The notes under the pieces were generated by a model that had not been told where the DNA came from, did no database searches, and saw only the letters and a list, made by a program, of their open reading frames with translations. A stretch of DNA of 64,000 bases, from NCBI RefSeq assembly GCF_018736145.1, contig NZ_CP059997.1:395501-459500 (forward strand), read 5' to 3'. The stretch is from Amycolatopsis sp. CA-230715 (GTDB lineage Bacteria; Actinomycetota; Actinomycetes; Mycobacteriales; Pseudonocardiaceae). Positions 9,119-17,657 of the stretch are shown piece after piece (positions within the stretch are counted from its first letter, which is position 1; each line of letters opens with the position of its first letter). The position numbers were made by a program, and so were the translations under genes.

Positions 9119-9727
9119 TCACTGGCGCAGAAACAGTCCCCCTTCGGCGATCCGCCTGCGGTCCTCGGCGGTCACGTCGACGTCGGGCGGTGAGAGCAAG
9201 AACACCTTGTTCGTCACCTTGTCCATCGAGCCGCGCACCGCGAAGGCCAGCCCCGCCGCGAAGTCCACGATCCGCTTGGCGTCCGCGTTCTCCATCTCGG
9301 TCAGGTTGATGATCACCGGCACCCCGTCCCGGTAGTGCTCGCCGATGGCGCGCGCTTCGAGGTAGCTCGTGGGGTGCAGCGTGGTGATCCGGCTCAGCGG
9401 GTCGCGCACGGGCGCCGACCGCGGCGCCTCCGGAACCGGGCGCAGCCGCGCGATCGGCTCCGGCTGGCGGTCGACCGCCAGCGCGCCGTGCACCGCGGGC
9501 TCCGGGGCGGAAAACCCGGAGCGTGCGCGCGGCCGCACGCCGGTGTCCTCGAAATCATCAGAACGGTACCGTCCGCGCGACCTGGCCGGTTGCTGTTCGT
9601 AGCCGTCGAACTCGTCCGCGGCGTAGCCGCGCCGGTAGTCGTCGTCGAACTCGTCGTAACCGACGCCGTCTTCCTCGTCGGCCGGGACCATACCGAAGTA
9701 GGCCTTCAGCTTCTGTAGCGCGCTCAT
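9119..9727 (-). CDS. sepF: Cell division protein SepF
   Basis: 202 residues. The N-terminus MSALQKLKAYFGM is the membrane-targeting amphipathic helix, followed by an acidic Tyr/Arg-rich linker. The C-terminal SepF domain (about 112-196) contains YLEARAIGEHYRDGVPVIINLTEM and FAAGLAFAVRGSMDKV. SepF anchors FtsZ filaments to the membrane; in actinobacteria without FtsA it is the main anchor. It lies downstream of ftsZ and yggS, as expected. Confidence 0.96.
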   Translation of the reverse strand: MSALQKLKAYFGMVPADEEDGVGYDEFDDDYRRGYAADEFDGYEQQPARSRGRYRSDDFEDTGVRPRARSGFSAPEPAVHGALAVDRQPEPIARLRPVPEAPRSAPVRDPLSRITTLHPTSYLEARAIGEHYRDGVPVIINLTEMENADAKRIVDFAAGLAFAVRGSMDKVTNKVFLLSPPDVDVTAEDRRRIAEGGLFLRQ

Positions 9728-9815
9728 GCCTCTCCCTAGCCCTAGCCGCTCCTCGCCACCTGCTACCCGGCGGTACCCGAGATCAAACAGGCGATCCAGG
9801 CCGGGTGCAACTCCC

Positions 9816-10547
9816 TTAGAGCGAGGCTAAACCGCGCCCACCGAGCAACGCGGTTCCGACACGCACACACGTCGAGCCGTGGTGGATGGCCACATCGAGA
9901 TCACCGCTCATGCCGGCGGACAGTTCGGTCGCCTCCGGATGGTCGCGCCGGGTCCGTTCCGCCGCCTCGGCGAGCCTGGCGAACGCGGGCGCCGGGTCCG
10001 CGCCGAGCGGAGCGACCGCCATCAGCCCGCGGAGCCGGAGTTCACTCGAATGCGCTACGACTTCCGTCAGTGCGGCCAGTTCGTCCAGCGGGCACCCTCC
10101 GCGGCCCTCAGCGTCCGTCTGAGGGTCGTCGAGGGAGGCCTGGACGAGGACGTCCATCGGTTGCGCACGGTCACCGGCGTCGAGCGCGGCGCGGACGGCC
10201 TTGGCGAGCGCTTCGGCCAGCCGCGGCGAATCGACCGACTGCACCTCGGAGGCCCACCTCGCGACCGAGCGCGCCTTGTTGCGCTGCATCCGGCCGACCA
10301 TGTGCCAGCGGATCGGGAGTTCCGAGAGCTCTCGCGCCTTCACGGCGGCCTCTTGGTCGCGGTTCTCGGCGAGATCGGTTATCCCGAGCTCGGCGAGCAG
10401 CGCGGCGTCGGAGGCGGGGAAGGTCTTGGTCACCGCGAGCAGGCGCACCTCGCCGGGGTCGCGCCCGGCGTCCGCGCACGCGGCGCCGATCCGAGCGCGC
10501 ACCTCCGCGAGCGATTCGGCGAGTTCGGCTCGCCGCTGTTCGCTCAC
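9816..10547 (-). CDS. YggS/PLPBP family pyridoxal-phosphate homeostasis protein
   Basis: 243 residues. A type III fold PLP protein that buffers PLP and is conserved next to ftsZ/sepF. LLAVTKTFP places the PLP-binding lysine at Lys41. The end RVGTALLGGR is the family's phosphate-binding tail. It starts at GTG 10547, overlapping the pgeF stop as GTGA, so translation is coupled. No enzymatic reaction is firmly assigned to the family. Confidence 0.93.
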   Translation of the reverse strand: MSEQRRAELAESLAEVRARIGAACADAGRDPGEVRLLAVTKTFPASDAALLAELGITDLAENRDQEAAVKARELSELPIRWHMVGRMQRNKARSVARWASEVQSVDSPRLAEALAKAVRAALDAGDRAQPMDVLVQASLDDPQTDAEGRGGCPLDELAALTEVVAHSSELRLRGLMAVAPLGADPAPAFARLAEAAERTRRDHPEATELSAGMSGDLDVAIHHGSTCVRVGTALLGGRGLASL

Positions 10548-11248
10548 GGCTCGATCCAGGTCAGCGCCGCGAGCCTGCCGGTGGTGCCGGTGCGGCGGTA
10601 GCTGAACAACGTGTCCTCTTCGGCGGTGCACCGGGGATCGGCGCCGAGCTTGCCGATCCCGGCGTCGGCGAGCTGGCGCCACAGGCCCGCGCGCAGGTCG
10701 AGGCCCGGCGTGCCCTTGCGGGTCTTGCACACGCTTCCGGGCAGGTGCGCCTCGACGTCGTCGGCCATCTGCCGCGGCACCTCGTAGCACTCTCCGCAGA
10801 TCGCCGGGCCGAGCAGCGCCTCGATCCGGCTCGTCTCGGCGCCCGCGGCGCGCATCGCCTCGAGGGTCGCGGGGACGACGCCGATCCTGGCGCCGACGCG
10901 GCCCGCGTGCACGGCCGCCACGACGCCCGCTTCGGCGTCGGCGAGCAGTACCGGGACGCAGTCGGCGACGAGCACCACGACGGCCACCCCCGGTGTCGCG
11001 GTGACCAGCGCGTCGGTCGCCTCGGCCGCCGCGGTCTCGGTGCCGTCGACCGTGGTGACGGTGCGGCCGTGGACCTGTTCCATCCAGGCGAGCCGGTCCT
11101 CGCGCAGGCCCAGTTCCGCGGCGAGGCGCTTGCGGTTGGCGAACACCGCGCCTTCTTCGTCGCCGACGTGGTCCGCGAGGTTGAAGGAATCGAAGGGTGG
11201 CCGCGACTGTCCGCCCGCCCTCGTGGTGACCACCCGCCGAACCCGCAC
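10544..11248 (-). CDS. pgeF: PgeF/YfiH laccase-domain protein (peptidoglycan editing factor / purine nucleoside phosphorylase type)
   Basis: 234 residues, full length for the family. Metal-site motifs are visible: WMEQVHG (His of the first site), VADCVPVLLAD (Cys) and AAVHAGRVGARIGV (His). Members act on purine nucleosides; E. coli YfiH is reported to correct peptidoglycan stem mis-incorporation. It sits directly after ftsZ behind that gene's terminator and is coupled to yggS by a GTGA overlap. The GTG start at 11248 has GGGAGGG about 5 bases upstream. Confidence 0.92.
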   Translation of the reverse strand: MRVRRVVTTRAGGQSRPPFDSFNLADHVGDEEGAVFANRKRLAAELGLREDRLAWMEQVHGRTVTTVDGTETAAAEATDALVTATPGVAVVVLVADCVPVLLADAEAGVVAAVHAGRVGARIGVVPATLEAMRAAGAETSRIEALLGPAICGECYEVPRQMADDVEAHLPGSVCKTRKGTPGLDLRAGLWRQLADAGIGKLGADPRCTAEEDTLFSYRRTGTTGRLAALTWIEP

Positions 11249-11311
11249 AAGCCCTCCCGGTACCCGGAAAACCCTTCAGCACCAACCCAACCACACACAC
11301 CGGAAAGACCG

Positions 11312-11348
11312 AAGGCCACCTCGACCACGGCGCGGTCGAGGTGGCCTT
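11312..11348 (-). terminator. Rho-independent terminator after ftsZ
   Basis: Perfect 15-base arms at 11312-11326 and 11334-11348 with a 7-base loop. On the minus strand the stem is followed by CGGTCTTTCC. It lies 12 bases past the ftsZ stop and before pgeF, so it likely sets the ratio of FtsZ to the downstream genes. Confidence 0.8.
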
Positions 11349-11360
11349 GGCCGGAACGAG

Positions 11361-12683
11361 TCAGCGGCGCATGAACGGCGGCACGTCGACGTCGTCGTCC
11401 GACGGGTCGTCGGTGACCGGGACCGCGCGGCCGGGCAGGCTGCCGTGGGTGCTGCCCTGCGTGCTCCGCGGCGGCGGGTAGCCGCCACGGGACGCGCCCG
11501 GCTGCGGAAGGCCGCCGGGCGGGGTGCTGCCGGTCGGAGTGCGCGGCGGGGTCACCGGGAAGCCGTTGCCCGCGGGCGGTACCGGGGTGGCCCCGGTCGG
11601 CGCCGGGTTGTGCGGCTGCTGGTGCGGTGCCGAGCCGTTCCCGCCGACCCGGCCCGCTTCGGCGGACGCGGTGTTCGGCGAGGACCCGTTGCCGCGCAGG
11701 CCGACGGCCTCCGGCTCGAGCTTCTTGTGCGTCGGGGCACCGGCGTCGAACCCGGCGGCGATCACGGTGACCCGCACCTCGTCGCCGAGCGAGTCGTCGA
11801 TGATCGTCCCGAAGATGATGTTGGCCTCGGGGTGCGCGGACTCCTGCACCAGCGACGCGGCCTCGTTGATCTCGAACAGGCCGAGATCGGAGCCGCCCGC
11901 GATGGACAGCAGCGCACCGTGGGCACCGTCCATGGAGGCCTCGAGCAGTGGCGAGTTGATCGCCTTCTCGGCCGCCTGCACGGCACGGCCCTCGCCGCGT
12001 GCCGAGCCGATGCCCATCAGTGCGCTGCCCGCGCCGGACATCACGCTCTTGACGTCGGCGAAGTCGAGGTTGATCAGACCGGGCGTGGTGATCAGGTCGG
12101 TGATGCCCTGGACACCGGAGAGCAGCACCTCGTCCGCCGAGCGGAACGCGTCCATCAGCGAGACGCCGATGTCGCCGAGCTGGAGCAGCCGGTCGTTCGG
12201 GATCACGATGAGGGTGTCGCACTCGTTGCGCAGCTGCTGGATGCCCTCTTCGGCCTGCTTGCTGCGCCGCTTGCCCTCGAATGAGAACGGGCGCGTGACG
12301 ACGCCGATGGTGAGCGCGCCGAGCTTGCGGGCGATCTGCGCGACGACGGGCGCGCCGCCGGTACCGGTGCCGCCGCCCTCCCCCGCGGTCACGAACACCA
12401 TGTCCGCGCCCTTGATCACTTCTTCGATCTCTTCGCGGTGGTCCTCGGCGGCGCGCTGCCCCACCTCGGGGGCGGCGCCGGCACCGAGGCCGCGGGTCAG
12501 TTCCCGGCCGATGTCGAGCTTGACGTCGGCGTCGGACATGAGCAGTGCTTGCGCGTCGGTGTTCACCGCGATGAACTCGACACCCTTGAGGCCGACCTCG
12601 ATCATGCGGTTGACGGCGTTCACGCCGCCTCCGCCGATGCCGACGACCTTGATCACCGCAAGGTAGTTGTGCGGGGGCGTCAT
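11361..12683 (-). CDS. ftsZ: Cell division protein FtsZ
   Basis: Tubulin-like GTPase that forms the Z-ring. 440 residues. The phosphate loop VGIGGGGVNAVNRM is near residues 14-27 and the tubulin signature GGGTGTG is at 103-109. The T7/synergy loop has GLINLDFADVKSVM. The variable Pro/Gly/Asn-rich linker starts near residue 320, and the conserved C-terminal tail is DVPPFMRR, which binds SepF and FtsW. The ATG at 12683 is chosen (AAGG upstream, canonical MTPPHNYLAVIKV) over an upstream in-frame start. It is separated from ftsQ by an 8.4 kb unrelated block. Confidence 0.98.
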   Translation of the reverse strand: MTPPHNYLAVIKVVGIGGGGVNAVNRMIEVGLKGVEFIAVNTDAQALLMSDADVKLDIGRELTRGLGAGAAPEVGQRAAEDHREEIEEVIKGADMVFVTAGEGGGTGTGGAPVVAQIARKLGALTIGVVTRPFSFEGKRRSKQAEEGIQQLRNECDTLIVIPNDRLLQLGDIGVSLMDAFRSADEVLLSGVQGITDLITTPGLINLDFADVKSVMSGAGSALMGIGSARGEGRAVQAAEKAINSPLLEASMDGAHGALLSIAGGSDLGLFEINEAASLVQESAHPEANIIFGTIIDDSLGDEVRVTVIAAGFDAGAPTHKKLEPEAVGLRGNGSSPNTASAEAGRVGGNGSAPHQQPHNPAPTGATPVPPAGNGFPVTPPRTPTGSTPPGGLPQPGASRGGYPPPRSTQGSTHGSLPGRAVPVTDDPSDDDVDVPPFMRR

Positions 12684-12761
12684 CGGGTCCGCCTTCCTGA
12701 TCGTGACTTCTCGTACCGCCCGCCGGACGCTGACCAACCCTGCCCCAAACCCTCAACCTCA

Positions 12762-12785
12762 AGTTTATGGTTAGAGTTATGTCAA
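12762..12785 (-). promoter_or_regulatory. AT-rich ftsZ promoter candidate
   Basis: In a GC-rich surround, minus-strand bases 12785-12762 contain TTGACA (12785-12780) and a TAAACT hexamer (12767-12762). Their spacing is too short for a single -35/-10 pair, so two overlapping elements may be present. This is the only AT-rich tract in the 256-bp gap upstream of ftsZ, and the leader to the ATG is about 75 bases. Confidence 0.4.
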
Positions 12786-12851
12786 CTACCGGCGTTGCTG
12801 GAGAACCGTAGGGACACCGAGGTCACGAATCCAGCAGCCACGCGGCGTGTC

Positions 12852-12897
12852 GCGAAAGGTGTTTCGCCACAAGGATTTTTCTCGTGCGCGGCGAAAC
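12852..12897 (-). terminator. Hairpins after rskA
   Basis: GTTTCGCC at 12861-12868 pairs with GGCGAAAC at 12890-12897. A competing smaller stem, GCGAAA/TTTCGC, lies at 12852-12867. They are 40-90 bases past the rskA stop and upstream of the ftsZ promoter, fitting a transcription barrier between the two. There is no clear T-run after the distal stem. Confidence 0.4.
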
Positions 12898-12939
12898 GCC
12901 CTCGGACAACGGTATTTCCGCGTCCGGGAGCATCCCGCT

Positions 12940-13704
12940 TCACGCCGTATAAACGCTCAGCACGGGATTCGAAGTGGGGGCGGGGGAACCGCCGCCCGGC
13001 TCGATCGTCAGCGCCACCTGCGTGGTTCCGTCCACCCCGGACGCGAGCACGAGCTGACCGCCCTCCGGCCCCGCGGGCAGCACGCCCGCCGAACGCGGCG
13101 CGGCACCCGGGGTCATCAGCCACACCTGGTAGTCCCGGCCTTCGCCGTGCGGCGGCAGCCGCGAGGCCATGAACATCATCTTGTTCAGCGAGGCCGACAT
13201 CACGACGGTGCCCCCGCCGCCGATCGACGCCGCGCCGTGCACGGTCCTGGCGTCCGGCGCGGCGAGCAGTTCGGCGACCGGGGCGTAGCGCTCCTTCGCC
13301 TGGGTGATCTGCTGCTGCGCCGCGGTCAGCTCGCTCTGCGACTTCAAGGCGATACCCCCGAACACCCCGGCCAGCGCGAGCCCGGCGACCGCCGCCGCCA
13401 CCGCGATCCCCACGACCCAGCGCGGCGCCCGGGAACCGCGCCGCGACCGCTCCGGGGGCGGCTCGACGCTGGGCGGCTGCTGGACCGTCTCGCGCACTTC
13501 GGCGATCACCTTCGCCTTCAGCCCCGGGGGCGGCTCTTCGGCCACCGCGGCGCCGAGCCTCGCCGCCGTCGCCCGCAGCTCGCGCACCTCCTGCGCGCAG
13601 GCTTCGCACTCTTCGAGGTGGCGCTGGAACCGCGCCCTTTCGTGCTCGCTCAACGCGTCGACCGCGAAAGCGCCCGCCAGCGTGTGCATCTCCGGCGTGC
13701 TCAC
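12940..13704 (-). CDS. rskA: Anti-sigma-K factor RskA family
   Basis: 254 residues. The cytosolic zinc anti-sigma (ZAS) domain has His29, Cys33 and Cys36 in HLEECEACAQEV. One transmembrane segment lies at about 93-118. The extracytoplasmic RskA domain includes NKMMFMASRLPP and YQVWLMTPG. It holds SigK inactive at the membrane until proteolysis releases it. The GTG start overlaps the sigK stop as GTGA, the usual coupled sigma/anti-sigma arrangement. Confidence 0.92.
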   Translation of the reverse strand: MSTPEMHTLAGAFAVDALSEHERARFQRHLEECEACAQEVRELRATAARLGAAVAEEPPPGLKAKVIAEVRETVQQPPSVEPPPERSRRGSRAPRWVVGIAVAAAVAGLALAGVFGGIALKSQSELTAAQQQITQAKERYAPVAELLAAPDARTVHGAASIGGGGTVVMSASLNKMMFMASRLPPHGEGRDYQVWLMTPGAAPRSAGVLPAGPEGGQLVLASGVDGTTQVALTIEPGGGSPAPTSNPVLSVYTA

Positions 13705-14309
13705 GCCATCACCCCCAAGCAGTCCCGCAGCCTGATCAGGCCGTCCCGCAGGCGGGTCTTCACCGTCCCCTGCGGCGTCGACAGCACGTCGGCGACCTCT
13801 CGATAGGTATAACCCTGGTAGTAGGCCAGCACCACGGATTCGCGCTGCAGTTCGGTCAGGTGCGACAGGCACTTGCGCACCTGCTGCCGCTCCCACCGCG
13901 CGTGCACCGATTCCGACACCTCGTCGAAGGGCCGGTTCCGGCTCGCTTCGAAGGTGGCCTTCTCCTCGCGGTCGGTGCTAGCCCGCGCCGACCGCACCCG
14001 GTCGACGGCCCGGCGGTGCGCCAGCGTCATCGCCCAGTTCATCGCGCTCCCCCGCTCCGGCGAATACCGCGTCGCGGTGCGCCACAGCTCGACGAGGACC
14101 TCCTGCGCGACCTCCTCGGACTGCGCCGGATCGCGCAGGATCCGCCGCACCAGGCCGAAAACCGGCCCGGCGAGCCGGTCGTACAACTGCTCGAAGGCGC
14201 GCTCGTCGCCCTTCGCGACTTCGACCAGCAGCTCCTCCGGCGTCGGCCCCTCCACCGGCTGGGGCGGAGTGCCGACGGCGCGCGGCCGCCGCCTCGCGGA
14301 CTCATCCAC
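13701..14309 (-). CDS. sigK: ECF sigma factor SigK
   Basis: 202 residues. Region 2 lies at about 38-105 (LYDRLAGPVFGLVRRILRD, then EEVAQEVLVELWRTA) and region 4 at about 140-195 (LTELQRESVVLAYYQGYTYR, then TPQGTVKTRLRDGLIRL). The SigK identity rests on these together with the neighbours: RskA downstream and DUF1365, FAD oxidase, cyclopropane synthase and DUF1295 genes upstream, the same set as the Rv0444c-Rv0449c locus of M. tuberculosis. GTG at 14309 is chosen for its GGGAG and the 8-base overlap with the preceding gene; the long N-terminal extension to 14462 lacks domain content. Confidence 0.9.
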   Translation of the reverse strand: MDESARRRPRAVGTPPQPVEGPTPEELLVEVAKGDERAFEQLYDRLAGPVFGLVRRILRDPAQSEEVAQEVLVELWRTATRYSPERGSAMNWAMTLAHRRAVDRVRSARASTDREEKATFEASRNRPFDEVSESVHARWERQQVRKCLSHLTELQRESVVLAYYQGYTYREVADVLSTPQGTVKTRLRDGLIRLRDCLGVMA

Positions 14310-15033
14310 GGAACTCCCCTCCCGTCGTCGCGGCGGTGCGGCGGCTGATCCGCGCGCCCTTGGCCCACAACGCGATCCCGTGCGCGCGGATGAGGCCCGA
14401 AACCCGCTGGGGCACCAGCGGGCGCCGGAGCGCCATGCGCGCGACCTCCCGAACAGTGGCACGGCGGCGCACTCCGCGCAGGGTGGCCACGAGCGGGGTC
14501 TCCCGGCCTTGGCGCAGCGCCACGGTGACGGCGAGCAGGCCGTCCGGTTCGGGCAGGCTCATCCGGTACTCCCCCGCCATGGTTTGGAACGGGGACACGT
14601 AGAACTCCTTGCCCGCGCTGGCGAATCCGCCCGCGTCGGGGTGCAGCAGGTAGGCGTGCCTGCCGCGGTAGGTGTTGTGCACCTCGGCGACCACACCCGC
14701 CAGCGTGCCGTCCGCGCGGTGGCACCAGTAGAGGCTGATCGGGTTGAACACGTGGCCGAGCACCCTGGCCGAGGCGAGCATGACGACCCGGCCGCCGCCG
14801 AGGTCGACCCCGCGCCCGGCCAGCCACGCGTCCACTTTGGACCGGATCGGGCGCGGGTCGTCCGCGCGGAAGTGGTCACGGGTGTCGAAGCGCGCGAAGG
14901 GACGAAGCCAGCGCGGCAGGTGCGGCAGCTCGTCGAGGTCGACGAACCACAGGAAGATCCGGTGCGCGAACGACTTCGGCGGGGTTCCCCGTCGCACGTG
15001 CGCGACCGTGGCGTCGTAGAGGGCGGGCGTCAC
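14302..15033 (-). CDS. DUF1365 domain protein
   Basis: 243 residues. It begins VTPALYDATVAHVRRGTPP and contains the family core HRIFLWFVDLDELP, LGHVFNPISLYWCH and EVHNTYRGRHAYLL. The biochemical role is not established; the family nearly always neighbours an FAD-dependent amine-oxidase-like protein and a cyclopropane-fatty-acid synthase, suggesting lipid modification. The GTG start at 15033 overlaps the FAD gene's stop (GTGA). Confidence 0.87.
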   Translation of the reverse strand: MTPALYDATVAHVRRGTPPKSFAHRIFLWFVDLDELPHLPRWLRPFARFDTRDHFRADDPRPIRSKVDAWLAGRGVDLGGGRVVMLASARVLGHVFNPISLYWCHRADGTLAGVVAEVHNTYRGRHAYLLHPDAGGFASAGKEFYVSPFQTMAGEYRMSLPEPDGLLAVTVALRQGRETPLVATLRGVRRRATVREVARMALRRPLVPQRVSGLIRAHGIALWAKGARISRRTAATTGGEFRG

Positions 15034-16298
15034 CAGCGCACCCCCAGCGATTCCGCGGCGCGCACGCCCGAGGCGCACCCGTCCTCGTGGAAGCCCCAGC
15101 CGTGGTAGGCGCCCGCGTAGGCGATCGTCGCGGTGTTCAGCTCCGGCAGCCTGCGCTGGGCCGCGACCGATTCCGGCGTGTAGACGGGATGGTCGTAGGT
15201 CATCCGCGCGACGACCGCCGTCGCGGGCGGCGGTACCGCCGGGTTGAGCGTGACGACGTAGCGGGTCGGCTCCTCCAGCCGCATCAGCCGGTTCAGGTCG
15301 TAGCTGATCTGGACCGCGCCGCCGTCGGCGCCGCAGTGCGCGCTCGCGTAGTTCCAGCCCGCCCGCGCGGACTCGGCGGCGGGCAGGATCGACGAATCGG
15401 TGTGCAGCCACGCGTCGTTCTTCGAATACCGGAACGCGCCGAGCACGTCGCGCTCGGCGTCCGTGGGGTTCGCCAGCACCCGCAGCGCCTGGTCCGGGTG
15501 CGTGGCCACGACGACGCGGTCGACGGTGTGCACGGTGTCGCCGTCGTCGCGGATTTCCACCCGCCCGCCGGTCCTGGTCAGCGCGCGGACCGAAGTGGAC
15601 AGATGGACCGCGGTGAGCTGCTTCGCGGCGCGCTCGACGTATTCCCGCGACCCGCCCGCGACGGTGCGCCACGTCGGGGAGCCGCCGACCGAGAGCATGC
15701 CGTGGTTGCCGAGGAAGGCGAACAGGTGCCGCGCCGGGTAGCGCAGCGTGTCACCCCGGTCGGCGGACCACACCGTGGACACCAGCGGCAGCATGAAGTG
15801 GTCGAGGAAGTACTTGCTGTACCCGCCGATCGCGAGGAACGCGCCGAGCGTGACGTCACCGGCCTCCGGCGAATCGAGCACGCGCGCGGCGTGCCGGTGG
15901 AACCGCTTCACCTCCGCCAGCATGCGCACGTAGGCGGCGCGGGCGAGGTTGCCCGGCCGGGAAAACAGGCCGCGCGCGCCCTTCGCCCCGGCGTATTCGA
16001 GCCCGCAGCCGCCGCACCGGATGCTCATCGACATCTCGGTTTCCTTCGTCGCCACGTTCAGCTCGCGGAACAGCCGGATCAGGTTCGGGTAGGTGCGCTC
16101 GTTGTGCACGATGAACCCGGAGTCGACCCCGATCGTCCCGCCGTGCGCGCTCGGCACGTCGTGGGTGTGCGCGTGCCCGCCCAGCCTGCCGTCGGCCTCG
16201 AACAACAGCACGTCGTAGCGCCGCTGCAGGAGGTAGGCGGCGGTGAGCCCGGCGATCCCGCTGCCCACGACCCCGATTCGCTCTCTCGTCGTCTCCAC
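15030..16298 (-). CDS. FAD-dependent amine oxidase-like protein (Rv0449c type)
   Basis: About 422 residues. The dinucleotide-binding GSGIAG is at residues 12-17, followed by the acidic LLFEADGRLGGHAHT. The C-terminus AGAYHGWGFHEDGCASG is typical of the group found with DUF1365 and cyclopropane synthase, presumed to act on modified fatty acyl chains. Two starts compete: ATG 16307 and GTG 16298. GTG is preferred because a SigK-like -10 (GCGAAT, minus strand 16311-16306) ends 7 bases before it, giving a leaderless transcript, whereas the ATG would lie inside the -10. Confidence 0.88.
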   Translation of the reverse strand: METTRERIGVVGSGIAGLTAAYLLQRRYDVLLFEADGRLGGHAHTHDVPSAHGGTIGVDSGFIVHNERTYPNLIRLFRELNVATKETEMSMSIRCGGCGLEYAGAKGARGLFSRPGNLARAAYVRMLAEVKRFHRHAARVLDSPEAGDVTLGAFLAIGGYSKYFLDHFMLPLVSTVWSADRGDTLRYPARHLFAFLGNHGMLSVGGSPTWRTVAGGSREYVERAAKQLTAVHLSTSVRALTRTGGRVEIRDDGDTVHTVDRVVVATHPDQALRVLANPTDAERDVLGAFRYSKNDAWLHTDSSILPAAESARAGWNYASAHCGADGGAVQISYDLNRLMRLEEPTRYVVTLNPAVPPPATAVVARMTYDHPVYTPESVAAQRRLPELNTATIAYAGAYHGWGFHEDGCASGVRAAESLGVRW

Positions 16299-16305
16299 GC
16301 CGGGC

Positions 16306-16332
16306 ATTCGCCGCCGCTGCCGCCGCGGATTG
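16306..16332 (-). promoter_or_regulatory. SigK-type promoter candidate, minus direction
   Basis: On the minus strand CAATCC (16332-16327), 15 bases, GCGAAT (16311-16306), then 7 bases to GTG 16298. Each hexamer differs by one base from the SigK consensus I recall (CCATCC and CCGAAT). Confidence 0.5.
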
Positions 16333-16357
16333 GTCGCGTGACGCGCACCACACCGGC

Positions 16358-16384
16358 CCATCCGCGCGGGCACGGGCGCCGAAG
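16358..16384 (+). promoter_or_regulatory. SigK-type promoter candidate, plus direction
   Basis: CCATCC (16358-16363), 15 bases, CCGAAG (16379-16384), then 7 bases to the ATG at 16392. It has the same spacing and leaderless geometry as the minus-direction site, so one sigma factor would drive both arms. Confidence 0.6.
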
Positions 16385-16391
16385 CCCCGAT

Positions 16392-17657
16392 ATGGCTACG
16401 ACTGCCGCGGATCGACTCGCGAAGTACACCGCGTCCCTGCTCGGCGGCGCGCTGCCGGTGGGGCTGCGCACCTGGGACGGCGGCCGCGCCGGACCGCGCG
16501 ACGGGCCGGTGGTGGTGCTGAAGAACCGGCGGGCGCTGCGCAGGCTGCTCTACGCGCCGGGCGAGCTCGGCCTCGCCCGCGCCTACGTCTCCGGCGACCT
16601 CGACGTCGAAGGCGACCTCACCGAGGGCTTCCGCCGCGTGTGGGCGCTGAACCGCTCCGGCTCGTCCGTCCACAGGGGACCGAAGAACTGGGCGGGTGCG
16701 CTGAAGCTCGCCGCGGGACTCGGCGTGCTGGGTCCGCCGCCCGCACCGCCCGCCGAAGAGGCGCGGCTGACCGGGAAACGGCACAGCCTGCTGCGCGACC
16801 GGTCGGCCATCGCGCACCACTACGACCTGAGCAACGCCTTCTACCAGCTCCTGATGGACGAATCGATGGCGTATTCGAGCGGGTACTGGACGTCCGAAGC
16901 GCCGGGCTACGGCATCGCGCAGGCGCAGTGGGACAAGCTCGAAATGGTGTGCGGCAAGCTCGGGCTGAAGCCCGGGATGCGGCTGCTCGACGTCGGCTGC
17001 GGCTGGGGTTCGCTGCTGGTGCACGCCGCCAAGCACCACGGCGTGGACGCGGTCGGGGTGACGCTGTCCGCCCAGCAGCTGCAGCACATCCGGTCGCGGG
17101 TGGCGGCACTCGATCTCGAAGACCGCGTCGAGGTGCGGCGCCAGGACTACCGCGAGCTGATCGACCCACCGTTCGACGCGGTGGCCTCGATCGAAATGGG
17201 CGAACACGTCGGCGACGAGAACTACCCCGCCTACGCGGACGTCCTGCACCGCATGCTCAGGCCGGGCGGGCGGCTGGTGCTACAGCAGATGTCGCGGGGC
17301 GCGGTCGCGCCGGGCGGCGGCGCGTTCATCGAGCGGTACATCGCACCCGACATGACCATGCGCCCGGTCAGCGCCACGCTCGGCCACCTCGAACGGGCCG
17401 GGTTCGAGATCAGGGACGTGCACGCGATGCGCGAGCACTACCCGCGCACGGTCCGTGCCTGGGCCGAAACGCTCGAAGCGCGCTGGGACGACGTCGTCGC
17501 GCTCATCGGCGAGGCGGGGGCCCGGGTGTGGCGGCTCTACCTGGCAGGCGGCGCGCTGGCCTTCGAGGAGAACCGGATGGGCGTGGACCAGGTCGTGGCC
17601 GCGAAACCCACCGCGTCCGGCGCGAGCGGGATGCCCGCGACGAGGGACTGGCCGTGA
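16392..17657 (+). CDS. ufaA1: Cyclopropane-fatty-acyl-phospholipid synthase family (UfaA1-like)
   Basis: 421 residues. A SAM-dependent enzyme that adds a methylene bridge or methyl branch to unsaturated acyl chains of phospholipids. The N-terminal lipid-binding region has ARAYVSGDLDVEGDL. The SAM-binding VGCGWG is at 201-206. SIEMGEHVGDENYPAYADVL is the conserved active-site region (usually EMxEHVG) and QQMSRG follows. It is divergent from the FAD gene and coupled by GTGA to DUF1295, matching the mycobacterial sigK locus (Rv0447c). Confidence 0.92.
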   Translation: MATTAADRLAKYTASLLGGALPVGLRTWDGGRAGPRDGPVVVLKNRRALRRLLYAPGELGLARAYVSGDLDVEGDLTEGFRRVWALNRSGSSVHRGPKNWAGALKLAAGLGVLGPPPAPPAEEARLTGKRHSLLRDRSAIAHHYDLSNAFYQLLMDESMAYSSGYWTSEAPGYGIAQAQWDKLEMVCGKLGLKPGMRLLDVGCGWGSLLVHAAKHHGVDAVGVTLSAQQLQHIRSRVAALDLEDRVEVRRQDYRELIDPPFDAVASIEMGEHVGDENYPAYADVLHRMLRPGGRLVLQQMSRGAVAPGGGAFIERYIAPDMTMRPVSATLGHLERAGFEIRDVHAMREHYPRTVRAWAETLEARWDDVVALIGEAGARVWRLYLAGGALAFEENRMGVDQVVAAKPTASGASGMPATRDWP

